The position numbers and the translations under genes are program-made. Positions 52,161-60,907 of a stretch of DNA of 64,000 nt are shown in pieces. The notes beneath the pieces are model-generated. The model did no database searches. It was not told the DNA's origin and saw only the letters and a list, made by a program, of their open reading frames with translations. Where the stretch lies: assembly GCA_963829955.1 (NCBI GenBank), contig CAWHKS010000005.1:1-64000 (forward strand). The letters are read 5' to 3'. The DNA comes from DASTFY01 sp963829955. Its GTDB lineage: Bacteria > Actinomycetota > Acidimicrobiia > Acidimicrobiales > Ilumatobacteraceae. The number at the start of each line of letters is the position of its first letter. Position 1 is the stretch's first letter.

Positions 52161-52235
52161 CACCGTTCCCTCCACGACCCTGAGACTTACTTTACGGAGT
52201 TGGAGTTCATGTGCCAACCTCGGTAGGGTCGAGTC

Positions 52236-52853
52236 GTGGCGTGGATGCGGTTGCTCGGATGGTGGTGCACCGCACTCAGCGTGGCGTTCGTCTGGCCACA
52301 GGTGGCGCGTGTCTACCGGCAGCACACCGTCGAGGGCATCGCGCCCAAGGGCACGCTCCACGGCGGAGTCGCCTCGGCCTTGTGGATGCTCTACGGCCTG
52401 GCGCTCGGTGATCCGGCCATCAGCGTGGCCAACGCCGCAGTGGTCGTGGCCATGAGCTTGATCGCCCTCCAGCAAGTCCGATACGGCGCGCTGCGGGCCC
52501 GCGTCGCCGTGGCCACGGCGGTCGGTGTCGCGGTGGTCGGCGGGGTCGGCCTGGCGGTGTCGCCCAGCCTCGTCGGCTGGTTGGCGATCGTGGTCGGCGC
52601 CACCTCGGTGCTGCCCCAGACCGTCCACGTCCTCCGGGCATCCTCGCTGCACGGCGTGTCCGTGCCCACCTATGCCCTGCTCTGCGTGACAACCCTGTCG
52701 TGGGCGTCGTACGGGGTCGGCATCGGCGACCCGCTCGTCGTCGTCACGAACCTGCTCGTGCTGCCGTGCGCGGCGCTGGTGATGGGCCGGACCTGGCTGT
52801 TCCAGCAGCGGGCGGAGGTCGCCATGGGCGAGGTCGGCGCGGCCGCCATCTGA
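52236..52853 (+). CDS. PQ-loop/SWEET-like membrane protein
   Basis: 205 aa, six or seven TMs. Two PQ-loop repeats are visible: FVWPQVARVYRQHTVEGIAPKG (start) and SVLPQTVHVLRASSLHGVSVPTY (about residue 125), each the beginning of a three-helix bundle. Such SemiSWEET duplications transport sugars in some bacteria. No partner gene adjacent. Confidence 0.82.
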   Translation: MAWMRLLGWWCTALSVAFVWPQVARVYRQHTVEGIAPKGTLHGGVASALWMLYGLALGDPAISVANAAVVVAMSLIALQQVRYGALRARVAVATAVGVAVVGGVGLAVSPSLVGWLAIVVGATSVLPQTVHVLRASSLHGVSVPTYALLCVTTLSWASYGVGIGDPLVVVTNLLVLPCAALVMGRTWLFQQRAEVAMGEVGAAAI

Positions 52854-52914
52854 CGCCGCCCGTCTGCCGGGCGACCGCTTCGCCCGAGGCTCCGGCGTCG
52901 GACACACTGGATCG

Positions 52915-54561
52915 GTGCCCGTTCCCCGACCACTGATCCTCGCCGTCGAAGACGATCCTGCCGACCGGGAGCGGCTCCGCGACGAGCTCGCCACCCGTTA
53001 CCAGCGCGACTACGACGTCCAGGTCACACCCACGGACGGCTGCCCCCCGGTTCTGGAGGCGCTGGAGCGCGACGGCACACGCCTCGCACTCCTGCTCGTG
53101 GCCAACGGGCCGGCGGCGGACGAGGTGCTCGGTCGCGCCCGCACTTTGCAGCCGCAGGCCCGCCACGCGCTGCTCCTGACCCCCACGAACACCCAGGAGC
53201 TCACGTCTGCACCGGCGGCCATCACACGAGGCCTGGCCGATCTCGTCGTGGTCAAGCCACACCGCCAGCCGGACGAGGCCTTCCACCGGACCGTGACCGA
53301 GGCGCTCCACGACTGGCGCCGAGCGGAACCGCTCGGCCCGGTCGCGGTGCGGGTGGTCGGCGAGCGCTGGTCGGCCCGGTCGCAGACCATCCGCGACCGG
53401 CTGGAACGCAACGGCGTGTCGTACCTGTTCCACGCCGCCGACTCGCCCGAGGGTGCCACCATCCTCCGCGAGCTGGACCTCGATGCCGGCCGGCTCCCGG
53501 TCTTCGTGCTGTTCGACGGTCAGGTGCTCGTCCAGCCGGACGACTCCGAGGTCGCCGACCGCATGGCGGCACCGGCGCCGGCGGTGGACCGGCTCTTCGA
53601 CGTGGTCATCGTGGGTGCCGGCCCGGCCGGCCTCGCCGCCGCCGTGTACGCCTCGTCCGAGGGGCTGGCGACGCTGGTGCTCGAACAGGAGGCGGTGGGC
53701 GGGCAGGCGGGGACCAGCTCGCTGATCCGCAACTACCTCGGTTTCCCCCACGGCATCCCCGGCCGGGACCTGGCCCTGCGGGCGGCGCAGCAGGCCTGGC
53801 TGTTCGGTGCCGGCTTCCACTGGATGCGCAGCGCGGTGAGCCTCGGGCAAGAGGACGGCGCCCAGACGATCGAGCTCTCCGACGGCACCATCGTGCGCAG
53901 CCGCACCGTCGTCGTGGCCACGGGCGTGTCATGGCGACGACTCGAGGTCCCGCGGATGGACGACCTCATCGGTGCCGGTGTCAGCTACGGCGCCGCCGTC
54001 TCCGAGGCCCCGACGGTCGAAGGTCAGCACGTCCACGTCGTCGGCGGTGGCAACTCGGCCGGGCAGGCCGCGCTGCACCTGGCTCGCTACGCGGCGAGCG
54101 TCACCCTCGTCGTCCGCAGCGACTCGCTGGCCGAGAGCATGTCCGACTACCTCTGCCGGGAGCTGGAGGGCACGAGCACCATCTCCCTCCGCTTCCACAC
54201 CAAGGTGGTCGGTCTCGGGGGTGACCGGCGCCTCGACGCCGTGGCTCTGGAGGAGGCCGGGTCGGGGGCGCCCGTCCTCGAGCCCTCCGACGGGCTGTTC
54301 GTGCTGATCGGTGGCGAACCGCGCACCGGCTGGCTCTCCGGTGCGCTGGAACGCGACCCGGCTGGCTACATCATGACCGGGCGGGATGTCACGACGCGCA
54401 CCGGGTCGGGGCCGGCGGACGCGCCGCTTCCGCTCGAGACGAGCCGGCCGGGCGTCTTCGCGGCCGGTGACGTGCGCAGGGGGTCCATCAAGCGGGTGGC
54501 ATCGGCGGTCGGCGAGGGCGCCATCGCCATCCACGCCTGCCACCAGTTCCTGGCTGGATAG
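52915..54561 (+). CDS. Fused response-regulator/thioredoxin-reductase-like FAD oxidoreductase
   Basis: 548 aa. Residues 1-130: response-regulator-like domain (ILAVEDDPADRERLRDEL). Residues 140-215: thioredoxin/glutaredoxin-like fold without an active CxxC. From 225: FAD-binding VVIVGAGPAGLAAAVYAS, GGQAGTSSLIRNYLGFP, NADPH-binding VHVVGGGNSAGQAALHLA, and C-terminal GVFAAGDVRRGSIKRVASAVGEGAIA. The CxxC of thioredoxin reductases is absent; SAGQ-x-x-L fills the site. It is therefore not a classical TrxB; known actinobacterial relatives are annotated with the same fusion. GTG start. Confidence 0.87.
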   Translation: MPVPRPLILAVEDDPADRERLRDELATRYQRDYDVQVTPTDGCPPVLEALERDGTRLALLLVANGPAADEVLGRARTLQPQARHALLLTPTNTQELTSAPAAITRGLADLVVVKPHRQPDEAFHRTVTEALHDWRRAEPLGPVAVRVVGERWSARSQTIRDRLERNGVSYLFHAADSPEGATILRELDLDAGRLPVFVLFDGQVLVQPDDSEVADRMAAPAPAVDRLFDVVIVGAGPAGLAAAVYASSEGLATLVLEQEAVGGQAGTSSLIRNYLGFPHGIPGRDLALRAAQQAWLFGAGFHWMRSAVSLGQEDGAQTIELSDGTIVRSRTVVVATGVSWRRLEVPRMDDLIGAGVSYGAAVSEAPTVEGQHVHVVGGGNSAGQAALHLARYAASVTLVVRSDSLAESMSDYLCRELEGTSTISLRFHTKVVGLGGDRRLDAVALEEAGSGAPVLEPSDGLFVLIGGEPRTGWLSGALERDPAGYIMTGRDVTTRTGSGPADAPLPLETSRPGVFAAGDVRRGSIKRVASAVGEGAIAIHACHQFLAG

Positions 54562-54611
54562 CGGCGCGAGCTCGCGGGCGGGTCGGCCCAGGCTCTCCGT
54601 ACGATCGCGAG

Positions 54612-55172
54612 GTGGCCCGGGACGACGAGACGCTCGAGGAGACCGTGATCGGTGGGCCGACCGTGCACGACGACACCATCCTGCTCGTCGACCACGACCC
54701 GGCCTGGGCCCCGATGTACGCGCGCGAGGCCGAGCGCATCCGCGCCTCGCTGGGGCCGGCTGCGCTCCGCGTCGAACATGCCGGCTCGACCGCTGTCCCG
54801 GGGTTGGCGGCCAAGCCGATCATCGACATCGTCCTGGCCGTGGCCGACTCCGCCGACGAGGCCGCCTACGTCCCACCGATGGAGGCGGCCGGCTACGTGC
54901 TGCGCATCCGTGAGCCGGACTGGTACGAGCACCGGCTGTTCAAAGGCCCGGATACCGACGTCAACGTGCACGTGTTCAGCGTCGGCTGCGTCGAGATCGA
55001 CCGGATGCTCGGCTTCCGCGATCACCTCCGGATGGACGTCGCCGACCGTGAGCTGTACGAACGCACGAAGCGGGAGCTGGCGGCGAGGCGTTGGAAGTAC
55101 GTCCAGCACTACGCCGACGCCAAGTCGGACGTGGTGGCCGAGATCATGGCCAGGGTCGAGACTGACTCGTGA
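54612..55172 (+). CDS. GrpB/UPF0157 family nucleotidyltransferase-fold protein
   Basis: 186 aa. The family core RVEHAGSTAVPGLAAKPIIDIVLAV (about residues 55-80) and NVHVFSVGCVEIDRMLGFRDHLR are present. The fold is a minimal nucleotidyltransferase; physiological role unknown. Its end overlaps the start of the M14 gene (GTGA). Confidence 0.88.
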   Translation: MARDDETLEETVIGGPTVHDDTILLVDHDPAWAPMYAREAERIRASLGPAALRVEHAGSTAVPGLAAKPIIDIVLAVADSADEAAYVPPMEAAGYVLRIREPDWYEHRLFKGPDTDVNVHVFSVGCVEIDRMLGFRDHLRMDVADRELYERTKRELAARRWKYVQHYADAKSDVVAEIMARVETDS

Positions 55173-56062
55173 CGGCGCGGCGGATGCGGGCGGCGCTCCT
55201 CCTCGCGCCGGTGCTTCTGGTGACCGCGTGCGGCGGCGGATCGGACGAGTCGTCGGCGTCCTCGGCCGCCACCGTCACGGCGGCGCCCACGCCGGCCGAG
55301 CCGCCCTCCAGCGCGGCAACCTCGACGGCCCCACCGGCGACGGCCACCGCTTCCACCACCGCTGCTCCCACGACCTCGGCGGTGCCGACGACGCCACCGG
55401 TGCCCGACCTCATCCAGGAGGTCGTGTTCGGCCGCTCCGTCGAGGGTCGCCCGCTCACGGCGATCGAGCGCGGCACACCCGGGGGCACGGTCGTGCTGGT
55501 GATCGGTGTCATCCACGGCGACGAGCCGGCCGGCACCGGCGTGGTCGAGCGGCTGCGGACCGCCCCCCTGCCTGACGGGATCGACCTGTGGCTGGTCGAC
55601 TCTGTCAACCCGGACGGTCAGCTCGCCGGGACCCGCACGAACGCGCGCCAGGTGGACCTCAATCGCAACTTCCCCCACCGGTGGGCACAGCTCGGAGCAC
55701 CCGGCGACGACGAGTACTCCGGCGAGGGGCCGTCGAGCGAGCCCGAGGCCGAGGCCATCGCCGGTCTCATTGCCCTCCTGCAGCCCGACCTCGGTCTCTG
55801 GTACCACCAGGACCTGTTCCGCATCGCTCCCGCTTCCGGTCGGGCGGGCCGGGTACGCGGGCGCTACGCCGAGCTCACCGGCCTGCCGGTGGGCGGCATC
55901 ACGGGAGGCACCTACACGGGCACGGCGGCGTCCTGGCAGCGGCAGGCGGTGCCCGACGGCGTGTCCTTCATCGTGGAGCTCGGCCCGACGCTCAGCGACG
56001 AGGAGGCCGGCCGACACGCCTCCGCTGTCCTGCAACTCGCCACCGAGCTGCCGTCGATCTAG
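55169..56062 (+). CDS. M14-family zinc carboxypeptidase lipoprotein (MpaA-like)
   Basis: 297 aa. Lipobox LVTAC, a Ser/Thr/Ala-rich linker to about residue 80, then the peptidase: zinc ligands in GVIHGDEPAG, substrate-binding DLNRNFPHRW with NPDG earlier, third zinc histidine in LWYHQD and catalytic glutamate in VELGPTLSD. Close to the murein tripeptide amidase MpaA pattern. GTG start overlaps the GrpB stop. Confidence 0.87.
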   Translation: MTARRMRAALLLAPVLLVTACGGGSDESSASSAATVTAAPTPAEPPSSAATSTAPPATATASTTAAPTTSAVPTTPPVPDLIQEVVFGRSVEGRPLTAIERGTPGGTVVLVIGVIHGDEPAGTGVVERLRTAPLPDGIDLWLVDSVNPDGQLAGTRTNARQVDLNRNFPHRWAQLGAPGDDEYSGEGPSSEPEAEAIAGLIALLQPDLGLWYHQDLFRIAPASGRAGRVRGRYAELTGLPVGGITGGTYTGTAASWQRQAVPDGVSFIVELGPTLSDEEAGRHASAVLQLATELPSI

Positions 56063-56369
56063 TACCGCATCAGGCAAGGTTTGCCCTGTCCTCCAACGGC
56101 ACATCGGTGACGCGAGTCGGCCAGCGACCGGCGCGCGTTATGGGACGCCGTCTCCTTCGTGGACTCGCACCCCGAGCCGCCTGATCTGGCGCGGTAGACG
56201 CCAACACGGCAGCGCGACGGAACGCTTCCGATCAGGGCATTCTGCGCTCAGGTCTCGGTTCAAGGCCCTCCGCCAGACGTCGCCCGCCCGAACTGTCGCC
56301 ATCTCGGCCTCGACAAGGCTCCGCTCCCGCCGACCTTCGTGCCAAGGAGTCATCATGTGTGGGACAGGA

Positions 56370-56604
56370 GAGGACCGCGTTGATGTCAGAGGCCGCCGCA
56401 TGCGACCACCCCCTGATTCGACCGTGCTCGTTGATCGCGGAGGCAGAACTCTGTGCACCGCCCAGCCTGCCCAGGTCAGTCATCTGCCCCCGGCACCACA
56501 CAATCGCGTGAAGCGTGCCGGTCTTCGTCTCGGAGAAGCCGGTCGCCTGGCCGCGATGGCCAATTGCCAAGCCGCTGCCTGGATGGTCCACCCAGCGAGC
56601 CGTC
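56370..56604 (-). pseudogene. Fragment of a HAF-repeat extracellular protein
   Basis: Reads, across two frames, IDGSLGGPS, then GQATGFSETKTGTLHAIVWCRGQMTDLGRLGGAQSSASAINEHGRIRGWS, about two HAF repeats (pattern HAFLW-x-x-G-x-MTDLGTLGG). The flanking sequence on both sides (56063-56997) has no intact gene: it is a decayed region with a hairpin at 56793 and a short repeat TGGTACATC at 56764-56783. Confidence 0.6.
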
Positions 56605-56792
56605 GATCTCGACGCCGGGAAGCCGGAACGATCCTGCTGACGCGAGCGCAGCGTTCGGTGAGCGGGTGTCCAGCGCTGTCGCCGATGGCAAGGCTCGCCG
56701 CCCGATCGTGAGCGTCGAACGGTGGAACCGCTCGCGACGCATCGACCACAGTGCTCGCCGTCGTGGTACATCCTTGGTACATCGACACAGCA

Positions 56793-56826
56793 AGAGGCCC
56801 TTCCTGTTGGGCCAGGAAGGGCCTCT
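56793..56826. terminator. Perfect 14-bp stem hairpin
   Basis: AGAGGCCCTTCCTG (56793-56806) and CAGGAAGGGCCTCT (56813-56826) around a 6-nt loop. The plus-strand side is followed by the T-containing GTGTTTCTT. It stands in the decayed region with no intact gene upstream, so it may be the relic terminator of a lost gene or tRNA. Confidence 0.65.
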
Positions 56827-56996
56827 GAGCTGGTGTTTCTTGTGCTGTATCTCAGGACATCCCGGACAGCCCGAACCCTCAATGGGGAGATGGCGGCGCC
56901 TAGCAGCTGGCGTTACTCAGGCGCCGACATGGGCCGGAGTGCTCCTTCGCGAGATGGCTCGCGGTGGATGCTGCCGGGCGGGTTGGTGAGGCGGGT

Positions 56997-57344
56997 CTAC
57001 TTGCTCTGGAAGAACCGGTACACCGTGGGCTGGAAGACAGCGGCCGCCTCCCGCAGTTCAGGGGACAGATCTCCGAAGGCCTCGATCTCGAGCCCACCGC
57101 CGAGTTCGGCGAGCTTCCCGATCAAGTCTCCCACGTTCGCTATGTGCGCCAGGATGGCGTCGGAGTTCGCGTACGTCTCCCGTACGACACACTTGGTCTC
57201 GTCATCGCTGAAGAACCAGTCGTACTGAAGCGTGGTCTCTTCGCCCCTGGTGATTTCAAGAGCGCGGGCCGCGAGTTCTTTGAACTCAGCGAGGTTGCCC
57301 GGTTCAATGTTTGGGAGTGTCGCAGTGAGCTGGATCTGCTCCAT
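56997..57344 (-). CDS. Antibiotic-biosynthesis-monooxygenase-like dimeric alpha/beta-barrel protein
   Basis: 115 aa, ferredoxin-like ABM fold: MEQIQLTATLPNIEPGNLAEFKELAARALEITRGEETTLQYDWFFSDDETKCVVRETYANSDAILAHI. An AGAGAGG site precedes ATG 57344. Homologues have varied small-molecule roles; no specific one can be given. Upstream, 57345-57668 is non-coding and holds a nested inverted repeat. Confidence 0.75.
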   Translation of the reverse strand: MEQIQLTATLPNIEPGNLAEFKELAARALEITRGEETTLQYDWFFSDDETKCVVRETYANSDAILAHIANVGDLIGKLAELGGGLEIEAFGDLSPELREAAAVFQPTVYRFFQSK

Positions 57345-57431
57345 CTGAACTACCTCTCTCGTGGCCTGGATGGCGTCGGTGACCGTAGTCGTCCGTGGCC
57401 ATCGGCGCCGCCGAAGCGCTCGCTCGACACA

Positions 57432-57478
57432 CGGTCTCACGGCCCATCTCCGCAGATGGCCTCCCGGGGCCGCATGAG
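57432..57478. repeat. Nested inverted repeat
   Basis: GTCTCA (57432-57437) pairs with TGAGAC (57473-57478), with GGCCC/GGGCC inside and a central CCATCT/AGATGG hairpin (57442-57457). It lies in the 324-bp gap between the monooxygenase-like gene and the methyltransferase. The remaining gap shows no open frame of interest. Confidence 0.55.
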
Positions 57479-57668
57479 ACGTCGATCCTTGGCGGGCCTA
57501 CGCTGCGGAGCGCCCGCGGGCCGACCCGAACCGTGCGGTGGTTCCTCGGGCGCCCGATTCGGGCCGAAGTGCAGCGAGTGAGCAGTGCGCACGGCCTTTT
57601 CCGGTGCACGCGATATCGAGTGCCCTCTACCGTAGGCACATCAGGGGCAGGTGACGGTCACCGACCGA

Positions 57669-58436
57669 TTACCGCCGTCGTGCTCGCCATGCCTCTTCGC
57701 AAGGCCAGCGTCGCGCCCAGTCGACCGTGACGAACGGGTACCCGCTGTGAGCATCTGCGGGTGGGCGTAGCTCGACGAGATCGTCGATGACGAACTGATT
57801 CGCGCGAAGCAGCCGGATCCAGTCGCCGTGTCCGAGGTGGAACTCGACGCTCAGGTCGTCGGGCCATTCGAACCGATGCATCTCGAACTGCGGTCGGAGC
57901 AACCGTTCGGTCGCTGGGACCCCGTCCTCGTCGGGTACGCAGAGCATCAGCAGTGTGCTGTTGCCGAGAAACACGAGTTCACCGCCGGGTCGAAGCAGGC
58001 GAGCCGCCTCGGGGATCCAGCGGTACGGATCGGCCCAGATGGCGGCACCGTATTCGCTGATGATCACATCGAACGCAGCGTCTCGGAGCGGCACCCGCTC
58101 CGCGGCGGCTCGGACGAGCGGGAACCACAACGCGTACTCGTCTTGGAACTGTCGGGCGATGCGCAGCTGCCCCGGGGTCGGGTCAACCCCGACCGGGCGG
58201 GCGCCTCGGCGCGCCAGCCACGCCGACACGTACGCTGTGCCACACCCGAGTTCCAAAGTCCGGGCACCATCGAGGTGAGATGGGAGAAGCCTGACGTCCG
58301 ACTCTGGAACCGCGAAGATTCCCCATGCCGGCTCAGCGGCCGACCACTGCTGACGAGCCAGCGCGAGCTGATCATCACGGCGCGCTTCCCATGCGTCGGC
58401 GTTGGCCTTGATGTAGGCAAGCGAATCGTCGGTCAC
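57669..58436 (-). CDS. Class I SAM-dependent methyltransferase
   Basis: About 255 aa. SAM motif I LELGCGTAYVSAWLARRG, acidic GVDPTPGQLRIARQFQ, motif II-like FDVIISEYGAAIWADP and LLRPGGELVFLGNS. It starts TDDSLAYIKANADAW, typical of a widespread actinobacterial group. The start is GTG 58436, or GTG 58469 giving an 11-residue extension. Small-molecule methylation likely; substrate unknown. Confidence 0.83.
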   Translation of the reverse strand: MTDDSLAYIKANADAWEARRDDQLALARQQWSAAEPAWGIFAVPESDVRLLPSHLDGARTLELGCGTAYVSAWLARRGARPVGVDPTPGQLRIARQFQDEYALWFPLVRAAAERVPLRDAAFDVIISEYGAAIWADPYRWIPEAARLLRPGGELVFLGNSTLLMLCVPDEDGVPATERLLRPQFEMHRFEWPDDLSVEFHLGHGDWIRLLRANQFVIDDLVELRPPADAHSGYPFVTVDWARRWPCEEAWRARRR

Positions 58437-58695
58437 CCCGGTGACGGTAACCCTCCTCGGCGGACCCACCCTGTCCCCCGAACGCCGGAACCCGGGCCCC
58501 GCGAGAGGCGACCGTCACATGGTCGAAGTCCGACGTGTGGCGTCGGAGTAGCGCGGCCGCCTCGGCTGTCTCGGCCGTCTGACATCGCCAGTGAGTCGGC
58601 TGGTGTTGGCTCCGGCGTTGGACCGTCCGGACGGGTGGGGCGTTCATGCCCTTGAGGTGGCCCTGCGATGATGGTGGTGGGCGAAGGGAGGGCGG

Positions 58696-60150
58696 GTGGC
58701 CGACTTCGAGCGGGTGCAGGCGAAGCTGCCGGCGGCGTTGGCCGCCAACAAGCCTGGTTCCATTGTCGATCACGTCGTCGTGGCGTTGCCGTCTTACAGC
58801 GTCGGCGAATCATTGCTGTCCCACTACGTGGAGCGGATCCCGGCGTTGGAGCACCGCTATCTCCAGGCGCAGCTGCTGTTGAACCGCATCGACTGTGACT
58901 TCGTGTTTCTGTGCTCGTCGCGGCCGACCGGCGAGGTGTTCGAGTACTACCGTGCCATCGTCGGGCCGGAGACGGCGGAGCGGCTGCGCACCCGTGTCCG
59001 CTGCATCGTCGTCGACGACCGCGGGGCCCGGTCGCTTGCGGCCAAGCTGCTCGACCGGCCTGACATCATCGCCGTGTTGGCGGAGTTCATCGGCGGGCGG
59101 GAAGCGCTGATCGAACCGTGGAACGTCACCGAACACGAGGTGGCGGTCGCCGTCGCCCTCGGCGTGCCGATCAACGGCACGGCTCCCGAGCTCCGCCCGC
59201 TGGCGTTCAAGAGTGCGGGCCGGCGGGTCTTCGCCGCAATGGGAGTCCCGGTGGCGGTCGGATGCGAGGACGTCCATGACGTCGACGATGTCGTCGCCGC
59301 GATCGGGCACATTCGCGCCAAACGTCCGGGCGTCCGTGGCGTCGTTGTCAAGCACGACGACAGTGGTGCCGGCGACGGCAACGCCGTCGTCTGGTTGCGT
59401 GGCGTTGCTGGCGAGGAACTGGGCGAGCAGGCGTTGCGGGATGCCGTGGGAGCGCTGCCGGCCTGGTACCTCGAGGATCTCGCCGCCGGCGGTGGCGTCG
59501 TCGAGGAGCTCATTGATGGCGACGGTTTCTGCAGCCCGAGCACGCAGATCGACATGCTCCCCGGGGGCAACGTCCGCGTCCTCGCTACCCACGACCAGAT
59601 CGTCGGCGGGCCCAACGGACAGGTGTACTTGGGCTGCCGGTTCCCGGCCAGCCCCGGGTACGCAGCCGAACTGGCCCGCCACGGCGCAGCCGTGGGTGTC
59701 GAACTGTCACGTCTTGGTGCTGTCGGACGCGCCAGTATCGACTTCGTCGCCACCCACGACACTGCGGGCGCGTGGCGCCTGCACGCCCTCGAGATCAACC
59801 TGCGCAAGGGCGGCACGACGCACCCGTACGCCGCGCTACGCAACCTCGTGCCCGGGCGCTACGACCCCAACGCCGGCCGATGGGTCGCCGACCAGGACGG
59901 CAGCGCCCGCGCCTACCGCGCCACCGACAACGTCGTTGACCCCGCCTGGATCGGCCGTCCGCCATCGTCGGTAATCGACGCGCTCCGCTCGGCCGGCCTG
60001 CAGTTCGTTCCCGACAGGGGCACCGGCGTGGTGCTGCACATGCTTGCCTGCCTGGCCGTTGACGGCCGCTTCGGCGCCACCGCCATCGGCACCACACGGG
60101 CACAAGCAGACGAGCTGTTCGAAGCCATGCTCACCGTCATCAGCACCTGA
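58696..60150 (+). CDS. ATP-grasp peptide ligase, pheganomycin PGM1-like
   Basis: 484 aa. N-terminal region PSYSVGESLLSHYVERIPALEHRYLQAQLLL and CDFVFLCSSRPTGEVFEYY; ATP-grasp part with GVVVKHDDSGAGDGNAVVWL (ATP lysine), VVEELIDGD and LHALEINLRKGGTTHPY (metal ligands). A C-terminal domain of about 110 residues follows. It matches the carboxylate-amine/peptide ligase group related to PGM1 that couples unusual amino acids to peptides. GTG start with GGGAGGG upstream. Confidence 0.8.
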   Translation: MADFERVQAKLPAALAANKPGSIVDHVVVALPSYSVGESLLSHYVERIPALEHRYLQAQLLLNRIDCDFVFLCSSRPTGEVFEYYRAIVGPETAERLRTRVRCIVVDDRGARSLAAKLLDRPDIIAVLAEFIGGREALIEPWNVTEHEVAVAVALGVPINGTAPELRPLAFKSAGRRVFAAMGVPVAVGCEDVHDVDDVVAAIGHIRAKRPGVRGVVVKHDDSGAGDGNAVVWLRGVAGEELGEQALRDAVGALPAWYLEDLAAGGGVVEELIDGDGFCSPSTQIDMLPGGNVRVLATHDQIVGGPNGQVYLGCRFPASPGYAAELARHGAAVGVELSRLGAVGRASIDFVATHDTAGAWRLHALEINLRKGGTTHPYAALRNLVPGRYDPNAGRWVADQDGSARAYRATDNVVDPAWIGRPPSSVIDALRSAGLQFVPDRGTGVVLHMLACLAVDGRFGATAIGTTRAQADELFEAMLTVIST

Positions 60151-60360
60151 CGATCACGCGGCGCCCCTGCTCGCCAGCGATGGACATCCCTTGGACCCGT
60201 GTCAGCGACCGGAACGTCGAGCTGCGGAGTATGCACCCGCGCGGTGAGTTGTCAGATCCGACCCAGAGCCCCCCCAACCACCCACCAATCGTTCGTGACC
60301 GTCCGAGAACAACGGAGATCACGTCGGTCGCCCGCGTCCGGGTTCACTGGCTCCGTGGCG

Positions 60361-60390
60361 CTGACCGTGCGGGTACCTCCGCACGGTCAG
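60361..60390. repeat. Perfect 12-bp inverted repeat
   Basis: CTGACCGTGCGG and CCGCACGGTCAG with loop GTACCT. It lies between the ATP-grasp gene and a BNR gene fragment and may be a terminator or a recombination scar. Confidence 0.65.
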
Positions 60391-60409
60391 GTAGCGCATC
60401 ACGGCATCT

Positions 60410-60804
60410 CTGGCGCGCCCTACGCCGTGCCGGTCTCGCGCGGCCTGGCCGAGAGCCGCGATCGTGGCAGGTCCTGGCGCTATCACGCGAAGGGTCTGCA
60501 CGCGATGTATGCGCTCGCGGTGGCGGCGACCGCTGACGGGGTGCTCGTCGGCGTGTCGAGCGGTCACGCCGGCCGTGACGGTGCGGTGTACCGCTTCGAC
60601 GGGACCGCCTTCACGCGGTCCGAAGGGCTGCCGGAGCGGATGAACGGCGCGGTCGGGCCGCGCCGCCTTGCCGCGCTCGATGATTTCGCCGCGGTCGCGC
60701 TGCCCGGCGGCGATCTCCACCGCAGCGACGATCGCGGGCGGAGCTGGACCAGGCTCGCCGAGCAGGTCCCACGGGTGTCCGACGTGACCCTCCGACCGGG
60801 ATGA
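60410..60804 (+). pseudogene. C-terminal fragment of a WD40/YVTN/BNR-like repeat protein
   Basis: The recognisable part reads SRGLAESRDRGRSWRYHAKGLHAMYALAVAATADGVLVGVSSG, then RDGAVYRFDG and DLHRSDDRGRSWTRLAEQVP. These are two sialidase-type BNR (S-x-D-x-G-x-x-W) blades with the expected end. The N-terminal 200 or more residues of the family are missing; upstream is a hairpin and non-coding sequence. An ORF from 60199 exists but its first 70 residues look random. Confidence 0.6.
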
Positions 60805-60907
60805 CCACCAGCCCCTCCGGGGCCACGTTCATCCGCCTCCCGCCGGTGGGACGACGGCCGCCCCTCCAACGCCTCCTACGGAAGCACCACGGCTACGCTT
60901 ATCACCG

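Noticed and set aside
56105..56200. Short frame ending ALWDAVSFVDSHPEPPDLAR
   Set aside because: Too short and unsupported by a start or known domain; it lies in the decayed region.
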